NCBI GenBank assembly: GCA_002728135.1
Contig: PBVE01000005.1
Location: 62,001-126,000 of the forward strand
Length of the DNA: 64,000 nt
Reading direction: 5' to 3'
Origin: Rhodospirillaceae bacterium
GTDB taxonomy: Bacteria > Pseudomonadota > Alphaproteobacteria > UBA828
Part shown: positions 1 through 8,075 of the stretch, one piece after another
How positions within the stretch are numbered: the first letter of the stretch is position 1
Layout of the letters: each line of letters begins with the position of its first letter
Translations under genes and position numbers: made by a program
The notes under the pieces: model-generated
Seen by the model: the letters and a program-made list of their open reading frames with translations, nothing else
Told to the model about the DNA's origin: nothing
Database searches by the model: none

Positions 1-2
1 TA

Positions 3-239
3 GTAGAAAAACTCATGCAAATTTCAGGATGTAAGAAAGAAATTATAATAGAAAACTCTCGTATTAGACCTGAAAAATCTGAAGTTCGTGCTCTTGTCGC
101 TGATTCAAGTAAACTTAAAAAAATAACTGGTTGGAAATGTAACGTAACACTTGATAAAGGGGTTCATCAGACTCTGAATTGGTGGAAATCTAGAACTGAT
201 AACGTAACAATTAGGCGAAACCGAAAATTTGCTAAATAA
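3..239 (+). CDS. Nucleotide-sugar epimerase/dehydratase (SDR), C-terminal end only
   Basis: This is the last 78 or so codons of a gene cut by the left window edge. The frame is open to base 3, so the first ATG at 15 is internal. The visible part (RPEKSEVRALVADSSKLKKI, then GW, then a TLxWWK-like end) matches the C-terminal tail of extended SDR enzymes such as UDP-glucose 4-epimerases and GDP-mannose 4,6-dehydratases. In these the RPxxSEVxxLxxD segment lines the sugar-nucleotide pocket and the Leu-Gly-Trp helix closes the fold. The Rossmann domain and the catalytic Tyr-Lys lie outside the window, so the substrate cannot be told. It fits the glycan locus to its right. It converges with the regulator gene on the other strand. 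Confidence 0.6.
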   Translation, partial: VEKLMQISGCKKEIIIENSRIRPEKSEVRALVADSSKLKKITGWKCNVTLDKGVHQTLNWWKSRTDNVTIRRNRKFAK

Positions 240-285
240 AGTTTTAGTTTCTGTTTTCATTCTTTATATGACTAACAAATTTAAT

Positions 286-903
286 TTATATCATTATCTC
301 TTTATGTCTAACTGGTAGTAGATCAGGAACAAGAATCCTTTCTGGGGACATGCTATTAACAAGGCATAAATATTTTTTTTCTAAAGATTGTATTTCAGCC
401 AAAATCACAGCATCTATATCTAGATCTGTGTTCATTGACGATATCACTGGTAAACCGTGAAAAGTCTCACCATCATAGTCACTGCATATAACTGCAACTA
501 ATTTTATATCATGTTCTCGTGCATATAAGATTGCTATGTCTGCCAGTTCACTTACACCAGCAATTGCAACCCTGTTCCACCCATTCTTAGCACATAACTT
601 ATATAAATCACTATACTGAACTCTAGCTCTGCGAAAAAAAGAAAATGAGTCTGCAAGAAATTCTGCTGTTAAACGTGTTTTTTCAGTAAAACCTTGAGGT
701 GTTAGATAATATGCATAACGGTTGGGGGGGATTTGTGTAACTTTTATATATCCTTTTCTAACACATCTCTTTATATAGGCATTTGCCATACCGAGAGCTA
801 TGCCCAACTCCGTAGCAAGCTTCCTTTGATTAAGATTTTCTGTTTCGTCGATATGTATTAAGATATCGCGAATGATTTTATTGTCCTTAGTATTTTTGTT
901 CAT
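286..903 (-). CDS. EPS-associated MarR-like winged-helix regulator with Rossmann-like C-domain
   Basis: The protein has about 205 residues if it starts at the ATG at 903. A longer frame reaches 987, but its extra 28 residues are not protein-like and cover an ops element, so I prefer 903. The N-terminal ~95 residues form a winged helix (NQRKLATELGIALGMANAYI, then GYIKV and YYLTPQGFTEKTRLT) like the MarR-type regulators found beside exopolysaccharide loci. The C-terminal ~100 residues (WNRVAIAGVSELADIAILYA, then GLPVIS) resemble the small Rossmann domain of PglD-type sugar enzymes and could bind a nucleotide ligand; that is inference. It is divergent from the phosphonate operon, and two palindromes lie between them. 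No Shine-Dalgarno is visible before 903. Confidence 0.65.
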   Translation of the reverse strand: MNKNTKDNKIIRDILIHIDETENLNQRKLATELGIALGMANAYIKRCVRKGYIKVTQIPPNRYAYYLTPQGFTEKTRLTAEFLADSFSFFRRARVQYSDLYKLCAKNGWNRVAIAGVSELADIAILYAREHDIKLVAVICSDYDGETFHGLPVISSMNTDLDIDAVILAEIQSLEKKYLCLVNSMSPERILVPDLLPVRHKEIMI

Positions 904-934
904 TTCACTAGATATTGAAAATTTGAGAAATTTC

Positions 935-946
935 CACGCTACCGCC
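935..946 (-). promoter_or_regulatory. ops (RfaH recruitment) element, exact 12-base match
   Basis: Read on the minus strand this is GGCGGTAGCGTG, identical to the E. coli ops element that pauses RNA polymerase and recruits RfaH through the non-template strand. It lies 31 bases upstream of the preferred start codon of the regulator gene, in the transcribed sense. An RfaH-like gene lies 3.2 kb away. A chance 12/12 match in either strand of 64 kb is unlikely, and less likely still in AT-rich DNA. The match and position are seen; function is inferred. Confidence 0.6.
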
Positions 947-1027
947 AATCTGGGTGAAAGCCCAATATAGCATTCTCCCAGTATCATTAGTGATTCAGTA
1001 GTTTAATAAATCGAATCGATGGGAATT

Positions 1028-1042
1028 GTTCATAATATGAAC
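1028..1042. promoter_or_regulatory. Palindromic operator-like site 1
   Basis: GTTCATAATATGAAC has perfect 7-base arms around one central base. It is the reverse complement of the second site at 1060-1074, with centres 32 bp apart, about three helical turns. Dimer-sized palindromes of this kind are what a MarR/wHTH dimer binds, and the divergent regulator is the obvious candidate. Confidence 0.55.
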
Positions 1043-1059
1043 GATAATGCAACCTTTAT

Positions 1060-1074
1060 GTTCATATTATGAAC
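1060..1074. promoter_or_regulatory. Palindromic operator-like site 2
   Basis: GTTCATATTATGAAC has the same 7-base arms as site 1 and differs only in the central base (T instead of A). The pair sits between the regulator and pepM, so binding could control both directions. Confidence 0.55.
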
Positions 1075-1353
1075 AAAAAATTAGGCAGTAAATGTGAATT
1101 AGTTATAATTTATAGATTCAGTAGGCTTTTCATGAAATGCTTTTATAACTAAAGGGTTTGTGATTAATAACAAAAGAATTTAGGAAAAACTGATGAATAT
1201 TTATAGACTATGAAAATATTTAATAAATTTATATACAATTGAATGATTTAAATTTTTATAGTTAGTTTATAGAAATCCCTGCCTAAGCTTAAATAATAAA
1301 TAAAAACTCTAGATTTTGTATTTTAAGCACTAATATTTAAATTCGGAAATAAA

Positions 1354-2979
1354 ATGGTGAATATTGACAAAGCAGCAAAACTTAAAACCCTGCTAAAATC
1401 TAAAGATCTAACCTTTATTATGGAAGCTCATAACGGACTCTCCGCTAAGATTGTAGAAGAAGTTGGATTCCAAGGTATCTGGGCCTCAGGCTTATCAATG
1501 TCAACTGCATTGGGAGTTAGAGATAATAACGAAGCATCATGGACACAGGTTCTAGAGCAGCTTGAGTTTATGGCTGATGCCACATCTATACCTATTCTTG
1601 TTGACGGAGATACAGGTTATGGAAACTTTAACAATGTTCGCCGTTTAGTGGCAAAACTCTGTCAAAGGGATATAGCTGGAGTTTGTATTGAAGACAAATT
1701 ATTTCCAAAAACTAACTCCTTCATAGGAGAAAGTCAGCCACTAGCAGAAGTAGATGAATTTTGCGGTAGAATAAAAGCTGGGAAAGATACACAGAGTAAT
1801 TCAAATTTTTGCCTAGTTGCACGTGTAGAAGCATTAATCTCGGGTTGGCCTATGGAAGAAGCACATAAACGGGCAACTGCTTATGATGATGCTGGAGCAG
1901 ATGCTATACTGATACATTCAAAGAAATCTGATGCTAATGAAGTTATTGAATTTGCTTCTGCTTGGAATGGAAATGCACCATTAATAATTGTCCCAACTAT
2001 GTACTATAAGACTCCTACTGAAACTTTTCGAAATACCAAAATATCAACAATAATCTGGGCAAATCATAATATGAGAGCTGCAATTTCCTCCATGCGGAGG
2101 ATAAGCAAAATAATTTTTGACGAAAAATCCTTAGTTTCAGCTGAAGAGGAGATTGTTTCTGTTAAAGATGTATTTTCTCTAATGGAGCAAAAAGAGTTAG
2201 CTGAAGCAGAAAAGAAATACTTTAAGAGCACAGAAAAAGAAATAAGAGGAATTGTTTTAGCCGCAACTCAGGGAACTAAACTAGGCCCACTTACGAATGA
2301 TATTCCTAAATCTATGGTTGATGTTAGAGGAAAACCCCTCTTGGAACGCTTAACCAAAACTCTCAATGATTGTGGAATAAAGAATATTAGTGTGGTCTGC
2401 GGATTTAAAGCTGAGACCGTAAATATTAAAAATATTAATAAGGTTGAAAACTCTGATTATTCAGATACTGGTGAGGTAACCTCATTAATCTCAGCTATTG
2501 AAAATCTCTCTGGGCCTTGCATATTAACTTATAGAGACATTCTCTTCAGACCCTATATATTAGAGTCACTTCTCGCAGTAGATGGAGACATTGTTTGTGC
2601 TATAGACTCGATGTGGAAAAATATCGAGTTTCGTGATCCAAATAGAAATGCCGATCTCGTTAGGTGCTCTATACAATATACGGGGACGTATCTTGAAGAC
2701 GATACAACCCAAATTTTAAATTTTTTACCAAACAATAATAATTGTGATGCAGATGGTGAATTTATTGGTCTATTAAAACTTAGCGAAGTTGGCACTAAAA
2801 TAATTAAATCCAAACTAGATCAAGTTAAAAATAGTAAAGAATTTAAAAGTGCCGACCTGCCATACCTCTTGCAACAACTTATAGATGAAGGTAAATGCGT
2901 TAAGGGTCATTACTTTTCAGGACACTGGCTTGATTTAGATGATGCCTTTGACCTTGCCCGAATGAGAAACATGGTCTAA
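1354..2979 (+). CDS. pepM: PEP phosphomutase fused to a nucleotidyltransferase
   Basis: This 541-residue protein has two domains. Residues ~1-290 are phosphoenolpyruvate mutase, which makes phosphonopyruvate, the entry step to C-P compounds. The hallmark [10 protein letters not shown] (113-122) matches the PepM signature EDKxxxxxNS that separates mutases from isocitrate-lyase relatives, and the metal-binding DGDTGYG is also present. Residues ~299-541 are a sugar-nucleotidyltransferase-like domain ([13 protein letters not shown], then [15 protein letters not shown]), as in the PntC cytidylyltransferases that activate phosphonates. Its signature is altered: LAAGxGxRL reads LAATQGTKL. The phosphonopyruvate decarboxylase gene follows 22 bases downstream, so the two are surely one operon. 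The end product is not shown, because no aminotransferase or dehydrogenase for phosphonoacetaldehyde is in view. Confidence 0.88.
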   Translation: MVNIDKAAKLKTLLKSKDLTFIMEAHNGLSAKIVEEVGFQGIWASGLSMSTALGVRDNNEASWTQVLEQLEFMADATSIPILVDGDTGYGNFNNVRRLVAKLCQRDIAGVCIEDKLFPKTNSFIGESQPLAEVDEFCGRIKAGKDTQSNSNFCLVARVEALISGWPMEEAHKRATAYDDAGADAILIHSKKSDANEVIEFASAWNGNAPLIIVPTMYYKTPTETFRNTKISTIIWANHNMRAAISSMRRISKIIFDEKSLVSAEEEIVSVKDVFSLMEQKELAEAEKKYFKSTEKEIRGIVLAATQGTKLGPLTNDIPKSMVDVRGKPLLERLTKTLNDCGIKNISVVCGFKAETVNIKNINKVENSDYSDTGEVTSLISAIENLSGPCILTYRDILFRPYILESLLAVDGDIVCAIDSMWKNIEFRDPNRNADLVRCSIQYTGTYLEDDTTQILNFLPNNNNCDADGEFIGLLKLSEVGTKIIKSKLDQVKNSKEFKSADLPYLLQQLIDEGKCVKGHYFSGHWLDLDDAFDLARMRNMV

Positions 2980-3001
2980 GACCAAGATATGTTCGGAGGT
3001 T

Positions 3002-4141
3002 ATGATGATTTCTGCTGATGAGTTTTTGAATCCAGCAACAGAACTTGGTTTCAATTTTTTTACTGGGGTTCCCTGCTCATTCTTAACACCAATAATTAAT
3101 AAAGTAATTTCTGATAAATCCATAAATTATTTGCCTGCAACAAGTGAAGGAGAGGCAGTTTCTATAGCTGCTGGTGCATGGCTAGCAGGAAAAAAAACAA
3201 TAGTCATGTGCCAAAATTCAGGGCTAGGAAATACAGTAAACCCACTGACTTCACTTAATTATACTTTCAAAATTCCTACACTTCTTTTGGTGACTTGGCG
3301 AGGAGAACCAGGACAAAAAGATGAACCCCAACATGAATTAATGGGAGAGATAACACCCCAGTTACTTAATACAATAAAAATACCTTTTGAGTTATTTCCA
3401 AATAAACCAGAATTAATTCCTGAAGTTCTTCTTAAAGCAACGAGTCATATGAATAAAACAGATACTCCATTTGCATTACTGATGAAGAAAGGTAGTGTAA
3501 TTGATGATGGACTCAAAAACCCTTTACCCAAGCCAAAACTTCCAAATTATAAAATAAAAACTTCTGTATATAAAATAAATCTTACAAGAGCAAAAGCACT
3601 AAGAATTAGTCTAAAATATATCCCAAAGACTACCTCGATTATTGCTACAACGGGTAAAACTGGCCGTGAGCTTTTTACCATTTTAGATCAACCTCAGAAC
3701 TTTTATACTGTGGGATCCATGGGTTGTGCTAGTGCCATTGGGCTTGGTCTTTCAGTAAATACTTCCAAACCTGTGATAGTAATGGATGGTGACGGTGCTG
3801 CTCTGATGAAAATGGGAAATATTGCAACAATAGGTCACCACAGACCAGAAAATTTCGTACATTTGTTACTCGATAATGGAGCTCACGATTCTACAGGGGG
3901 ACAAAAAACTGTCTCTGAGAACGTTGACTTTTCTGAAATTGCCAATGCATGTGGATATTCTTCGTCAAGAACCTGTTACTCTGAAAATTGTTTAAAAGAT
4001 GGATTACTTTATGCATTCCAAAACAAAGGTCCACATATGATTCATGTAAAAATTCTAACTGGATCAATTGTTAATCTCGGAAGACCAACGATTAAACCAA
4101 ATGACGTTGCCCGACGTTTCAGAAAATTTGTTAATAAATAA
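3002..4141 (+). CDS. aepY: Phosphonopyruvate decarboxylase (ThDP-dependent)
   Basis: It decarboxylates phosphonopyruvate to phosphonoacetaldehyde, the step that pulls the unfavourable PEP mutase reaction forward. The protein has 379 residues, typical of the family. The conserved cofactor Glu is in LPATSEGEAVSIAAGAWLAG. The ThDP/Mg motif begins with GDG at 263-265 and continues through LLLDNGAHDSTGGQ. GGAGG at 2995-2999 fits the second ATG at 3005 (5-base spacing) better than the first at 3002. It follows pepM closely. Taurine/sulfopyruvate decarboxylases are related, but the PepM neighbour settles the substrate. Confidence 0.9.
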   Translation: MMISADEFLNPATELGFNFFTGVPCSFLTPIINKVISDKSINYLPATSEGEAVSIAAGAWLAGKKTIVMCQNSGLGNTVNPLTSLNYTFKIPTLLLVTWRGEPGQKDEPQHELMGEITPQLLNTIKIPFELFPNKPELIPEVLLKATSHMNKTDTPFALLMKKGSVIDDGLKNPLPKPKLPNYKIKTSVYKINLTRAKALRISLKYIPKTTSIIATTGKTGRELFTILDQPQNFYTVGSMGCASAIGLGLSVNTSKPVIVMDGDGAALMKMGNIATIGHHRPENFVHLLLDNGAHDSTGGQKTVSENVDFSEIANACGYSSSRTCYSENCLKDGLLYAFQNKGPHMIHVKILTGSIVNLGRPTIKPNDVARRFRKFVNK

Positions 4142-4162
4142 TATTATCCTCTTATTTATATT

Positions 4163-4660
4163 TTAAATCGCCGTTAAGTCTTGACTTGAGACAGAAGTCC
4201 TAACGTCTCTTCCCATAAGGTTAAGCAATACTAGAGCTCTTTCCGTATCTGATTCTATATGAAATACTGCCTCAAGATTAGAAAATGGACCAGCAGTTAT
4301 TATAACCTTCTCTCCTTTTACAAACTTTTTAGATTTAAGTTCAAAAATTCCATCATCACCTGCTCGACTTTTAATTCCTTCAACAACTTTATCATCTAGT
4401 TTATAGGGGCCATCTTTATCACCAACCATATTAGAAACGCCATAAGTTGAGAATATGACACGCCAAGGTTCATCTATTATGTTTACTCGAACAAAAATAT
4501 ATCGAGGAAACAATGGCTTCATTACTATCTCTTGTCTTCCAGCATGCCGGCGTTTTTTTCTATATTCAGGAAACCACACATCAAAGCCCTGACGCAAAAG
4601 GTTATCCTTTGCTCTTAGTTCTCCATTTGCGTGTGTGTGAACAACATACCAATGTTTCAT
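4163..4660 (-). CDS. rfaH: RfaH-like transcription antiterminator (NusG paralogue)
   Basis: The protein has 165 residues, close to E. coli RfaH (162). It has an N-terminal NGN domain (MKHWYVVHTHANGELRAKDN, then PLFPRYIFV) and a C-terminal KOW domain. The latter reads GEKVIITAGPFSNLEAVF, then LLNLMGRDVRTSV, close to the RfaH C-domain rather than to housekeeping NusG. RfaH proteins load on RNA polymerase at ops and let it read through long surface-polysaccharide operons; the C-domain also couples ribosomes. It lies inside the glycan locus on the opposite strand, converging with the decarboxylase gene (21-base gap). A perfect ops sequence lies at 935-946. The symbol reflects family, not proven orthology. 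Confidence 0.8.
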   Translation of the reverse strand: MKHWYVVHTHANGELRAKDNLLRQGFDVWFPEYRKKRRHAGRQEIVMKPLFPRYIFVRVNIIDEPWRVIFSTYGVSNMVGDKDGPYKLDDKVVEGIKSRAGDDGIFELKSKKFVKGEKVIITAGPFSNLEAVFHIESDTERALVLLNLMGRDVRTSVSSQDLTAI

Positions 4661-4763
4661 TTAAATAATTTAACATGCTCAATAAACAAAGGCTAATATC
4701 CCTACACTGGTTTAGTTAACAATAACGCGATAAAATTATGAAAATTTATTAACGATTAGTAAT

Positions 4764-5741
4764 ATGAAACAATCTTTTCACAGAATTTTTAGCATAATGA
4801 GAAAAAAAAGAACTTTGCTATTTAGTTTGAAATTAGCAATTTCTATTCCTCTGACTTGGTGGGTGTTAAGCCGTGTAAATATTGGTGATAGTGCAGAAAA
4901 AATTGAAAATTTAGATCTAAGCTGGGGTATACCTGCATTGATATGTTTTTTATTTATTATTTTAATCGGTGGATTACGTTGGTATATATTTTATAGAGCG
5001 TTATCAAGGACTGTATCACTAGATTTTTTAATGAAAATAAATTTTTCAGCTACATTCCTAGGACAAGTACTTCCTGCAGGTATTGGTTCTGATGCAGCAA
5101 AGATTTGGTTTCTTAGTAGAAAAGAAAGAAAGTTAAGCGTTTGTATATCTAGCGTCATACTGGATAGATTAATTGGACTTGCGTCCTTGTTAATTTTAAT
5201 CGCAATTTTTATTCCTATATCATTTACTTATATATCTAATGAAGATGCTAAATATGCTATAATAATAGCATTAGTTTGTGGTGGATTAGGTTTTGTTTTT
5301 TTATTGTTTCTAGCGTGTCTCCCAAATCTATTTAAAAATTTAAAAATTATTGCATCAATTGCAAATCATATAAATTTTGCCCGCAAAGAAGGTTTGTCAA
5401 TAAAGCCAGTATTTTTCTCTTTGTTACTTTCCTTTTTTTTACATCTCATGGCCGTTCTTGTAGTAAAGTTTCTTGCCAACAGTATAGGTTTAGAAATTGA
5501 CTTTATTTTATGTCTAGCATTAATCCCCACAGTAATGTTAATTGCTACACTTCCAATATCACTTGCAGGTTGGGGGATAAGAGAAGGAGCGATGGTAACT
5601 GCTTTTAGTTATGTGGATATTATACCTAGCGAAGCACTTGCACTTTCAGTTCTTTTTGGACTCCTTACTATCATAGCAAGTACTCCTGGAGCAATTACGT
5701 GGATACTTCAGACAAAGTTGTTGAAAAGAAATGCTAACTAA
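4764..5741 (+). CDS. Flippase-like integral membrane protein (LPG synthase TM / UPF0104 family)
   Basis: This 325-residue, strongly hydrophobic protein has about eight membrane segments and the family motifs GQVLPAGIGSDAAKIWFLSR near residue 100 and LPISLAGWGIREGAMVTAFS near 270. The fold is that of the MprF flippase domain and of AglD-like proteins, often encoded beside polyprenyl-glycosyltransferases. It begins a rightward run of genes: a methyltransferase-GT2 fusion follows after 20 bases. The likely role is moving or presenting a lipid-linked glycan intermediate; the substrate is unknown. Confidence 0.75.
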   Translation: MKQSFHRIFSIMRKKRTLLFSLKLAISIPLTWWVLSRVNIGDSAEKIENLDLSWGIPALICFLFIILIGGLRWYIFYRALSRTVSLDFLMKINFSATFLGQVLPAGIGSDAAKIWFLSRKERKLSVCISSVILDRLIGLASLLILIAIFIPISFTYISNEDAKYAIIIALVCGGLGFVFLLFLACLPNLFKNLKIIASIANHINFARKEGLSIKPVFFSLLLSFFLHLMAVLVVKFLANSIGLEIDFILCLALIPTVMLIATLPISLAGWGIREGAMVTAFSYVDIIPSEALALSVLFGLLTIIASTPGAITWILQTKLLKRNAN

Positions 5742-5761
5742 AATTTTAAAAACAGAAAAAA

Positions 5762-7234
5762 ATGAATAGTGATATTGAAAGTTTTGCTGATCGTAAATCA
5801 GCACGAAAAAATGCAATTTGTCGGCATTATGACAATCTTGCAATGAATCGTTCTACATGGATTAAAAAAAATAGTTTTTTTCATAAAGAGGATAGTGTTT
5901 ATCATCAATTTCTCATACCAAAAGGAGCAAAAATCCTTGATCTAGGATGTGGAACTGGGCAACTACTTGCAAGTCTTAATCCCTCTTATGGTGTAGGTAT
6001 AGATATTTCACAACGTATGATTGACGTAGCAAAAAATAACTACAAAGGTGATACACATACAAACCTAAATTTTATTGTGGGTGATGTGGAAGACCCCAAT
6101 GTCATAAGTTCACTTGATAATCATTTCGATGTTATAATTTTATCAGACACTATAGGTCTTTTGAACGATGTACAGAATTTTCTTAGCTCGCTTCACAAAC
6201 TATGTCACCCAGACACTAGAATAATCGTTTCATATTTTTCATGGCTATGGACTCCTGTTCTTCAAATTGCAGAACATTCTGGCCTAAAAATGAAACAAAT
6301 GCCTCTTAATAAATTATCCACAACTGATATCGAAAACATACTAAAACTAAGTGATTTTGACATCATTCGCCGTGATTGGAGACAACTGCTACCAAAGAAA
6401 AGCTTTGGTCTTGGAAGTTTAGTTAATAAATATATAGCCACATTACCATTAATACGAAAACTGTGTGTTCGCAACTTCGTAGTTGCCCGGTCATTAAACA
6501 AAATCAATAAAGATATTTCTTCTGTAAGTATAATTATTCCATGCCGCAATGAAAAAGGTAATATAAAACCGGCCATAAAACGACTACCAAAATTTAGCCC
6601 TAAAATGGAAATAATTTTCGTCGAGGGACATAGCAAAGATGATACACTTGAAGAAATTCAATTAACTATTCAAGAAAACTCTGAACTAAACATTAAATTA
6701 ATTGTTCAAGATGGTGTGGGCAAAGGAGATGCAGTACATAAGGCCTTTTCTGAGGCTTCTAACGAAGTTTTAATGATTCTTGATGCTGACCTTACTGTAC
6801 CTCCTGAAGATTTACCAAAGTTTTATAATGCCATAACTTCAGGAAAAGGCGAATTTATAAATGGTACACGTTTTATATATCCTATGGAAAAAGGTGCAAT
6901 GCGTTGGTTAAACATAGGTGGAAATCTGTTTTTTGCTTGGGTTTTTTCTTGGCTACTGAACCAACGATTTACCGATACGCTATGTGGAACAAAAGTGTTA
7001 ACTAAAGAGCACTATGAAAAAATTGCCAATAATCGCTCTTACTTTGGTAATTTCGATCCATTTGGCGATTTTGATCTTATTTTTGGAGCAACAAAACTGA
7101 ACCTCAAGGTTGTTGAAGTACCAATAAGATACGCTGAAAGAACCTATGGTACAACGCAAATATCACGATTTCGTCATGGTATATTACTTCTAAAAATGGT
7201 CATATTTGCATTCCGAAAACTCAAGGCAATTTGA
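5762..7234 (+). CDS. Fusion of SAM methyltransferase and family 2 glycosyltransferase
   Basis: The protein has 490 residues and two domains. Residues ~55-200 hold a class I methyltransferase with motif I ILDLGCGTGQLL and the acidic VGIDIS strand end. From ~254 a GT-A fold glycosyltransferase starts (VSIIIPCRNEKGN), with DADLT as the metal/nucleotide-binding DxD-like motif near 339. The tail (FTDTLCGTKVL, then FGDFDLIFGA and VPIRYAERTYGTT) matches the DPM1/GtrB-like branch that uses polyprenyl phosphate acceptors. That suggests it makes a polyprenyl-P-sugar donor for the GT-C enzyme downstream, with the methyltransferase acting on the same intermediate (inference). The stop overlaps the next start by one base. 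Confidence 0.8.
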   Translation: MNSDIESFADRKSARKNAICRHYDNLAMNRSTWIKKNSFFHKEDSVYHQFLIPKGAKILDLGCGTGQLLASLNPSYGVGIDISQRMIDVAKNNYKGDTHTNLNFIVGDVEDPNVISSLDNHFDVIILSDTIGLLNDVQNFLSSLHKLCHPDTRIIVSYFSWLWTPVLQIAEHSGLKMKQMPLNKLSTTDIENILKLSDFDIIRRDWRQLLPKKSFGLGSLVNKYIATLPLIRKLCVRNFVVARSLNKINKDISSVSIIIPCRNEKGNIKPAIKRLPKFSPKMEIIFVEGHSKDDTLEEIQLTIQENSELNIKLIVQDGVGKGDAVHKAFSEASNEVLMILDADLTVPPEDLPKFYNAITSGKGEFINGTRFIYPMEKGAMRWLNIGGNLFFAWVFSWLLNQRFTDTLCGTKVLTKEHYEKIANNRSYFGNFDPFGDFDLIFGATKLNLKVVEVPIRYAERTYGTTQISRFRHGILLLKMVIFAFRKLKAI

Positions 7235-7980
7235 TGTTAAGTGATATAAAACACGGTCAGAATTTGTCTAATCGTAATAACATTTGGAAAAAAAAACCTG
7301 TTTTACGTGAACTTTATAAACATTATTATAAGAAAATCATCAATTACACTGTGGCTGGAAAAACACTTGAGATAGGTGGAGGATCAGGAGACCTCAAAAA
7401 TTTTTGTGAAGAAACTATAGTTTCAGATATTCAACTAACTCATGGTTTAGATGTTGTTTCCGATGCACAATTTTTACCATTTGCAAATTCAACATTTGAC
7501 AATGTTATACTTTGTGATGTCCTGCATCATATCGAATCACCTCCTATGTTTTTTGATGAAGCTAAACGAGTTCTAAAATCAGGGGGTAGAATAGTGTTGC
7601 TTGAACCTGTGATAACCCCCATAAGCCATCTTGTTTTGGGACTTACACACCCTGAACCTATATATATGAAACATGATCCTTTTTATAAAGGACCAGTGAA
7701 CCCCAAAAAAAATCCATTTGATGCAAATCAAGCAATACCAACATTAATTTTTTGTCGCAAAAAAGGGCTTAAGCGATTCTCTATTGAAAACCCAGATCTA
7801 AATATTATCAGTTGTAAGTTACTCTCTTTATTTGCTTATCCTTTATCTGGTGGTTTTAGAGAATGGAACTTAATTCCTAAATCTTTCATAAAACCACTAT
7901 TAAGAGTTGAAAGTGTTCTCATGCCAATCCTTGGGCCAATTATGGCTTTTCGTGTACTTATAATTATTGAGAAAAATTAA
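7234..7980 (+). CDS. Class I SAM-dependent methyltransferase
   Basis: The frame is 248 residues from the ATG at 7234, which shares one base with the preceding TGA (TGATG). A TTG at 7231 extends it by one codon and is unlikely. Motif I is TLEIGGGSGDL, the post-I region leads to AQFLPFANSTFDNVILCDVL, and HHI plus GGRIVLLEPV match Methyltransf_11. It belongs to the same tightly packed run as the flippase-like and fusion genes, so a sugar or lipid-carrier intermediate is the probable substrate. The exact target is not visible. Confidence 0.75.
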   Translation: MLSDIKHGQNLSNRNNIWKKKPVLRELYKHYYKKIINYTVAGKTLEIGGGSGDLKNFCEETIVSDIQLTHGLDVVSDAQFLPFANSTFDNVILCDVLHHIESPPMFFDEAKRVLKSGGRIVLLEPVITPISHLVLGLTHPEPIYMKHDPFYKGPVNPKKNPFDANQAIPTLIFCRKKGLKRFSIENPDLNIISCKLLSLFAYPLSGGFREWNLIPKSFIKPLLRVESVLMPILGPIMAFRVLIIIEKN

Positions 7981-8075
7981 AAATTACTGTTATTGCAAAT
8001 GAATTACCACCAAGAGCAAAATATAGGATACCCTGAAAAATTGTTTAGGATACCTAAAAAAAGGTTAAAACTATA

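Larger units (their letters stand above)
904..1353. promoter_or_regulatory. Divergent regulatory spacer between the wHTH regulator and pepM
   Basis: This 450-base spacer holds no credible gene. From left to right it contains the leader of the regulator with an ops match (935-946), two 15-bp palindromes (1028-1042 and 1060-1074), and about 280 bases of very AT-rich DNA up to the pepM start. I could not find a convincing -35/-10 pair for pepM. Several TTGAAT/TATA-like words occur between 1160 and 1260, but these are expected by chance at this base composition. Confidence 0.5.

Noticed and set aside
903-987. Start of the wHTH regulator at 987
   Set aside because: The extra residues lack family similarity and would place an ops element in the coding region; the ATG at 903 gives the family-like N-terminus.
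6314-6322. TTATCCACA, a perfect DnaA box
   Set aside because: Single copy inside the methyltransferase-GT2 gene, far from parABS, with no AT-rich unwinding region or box cluster; chance match.
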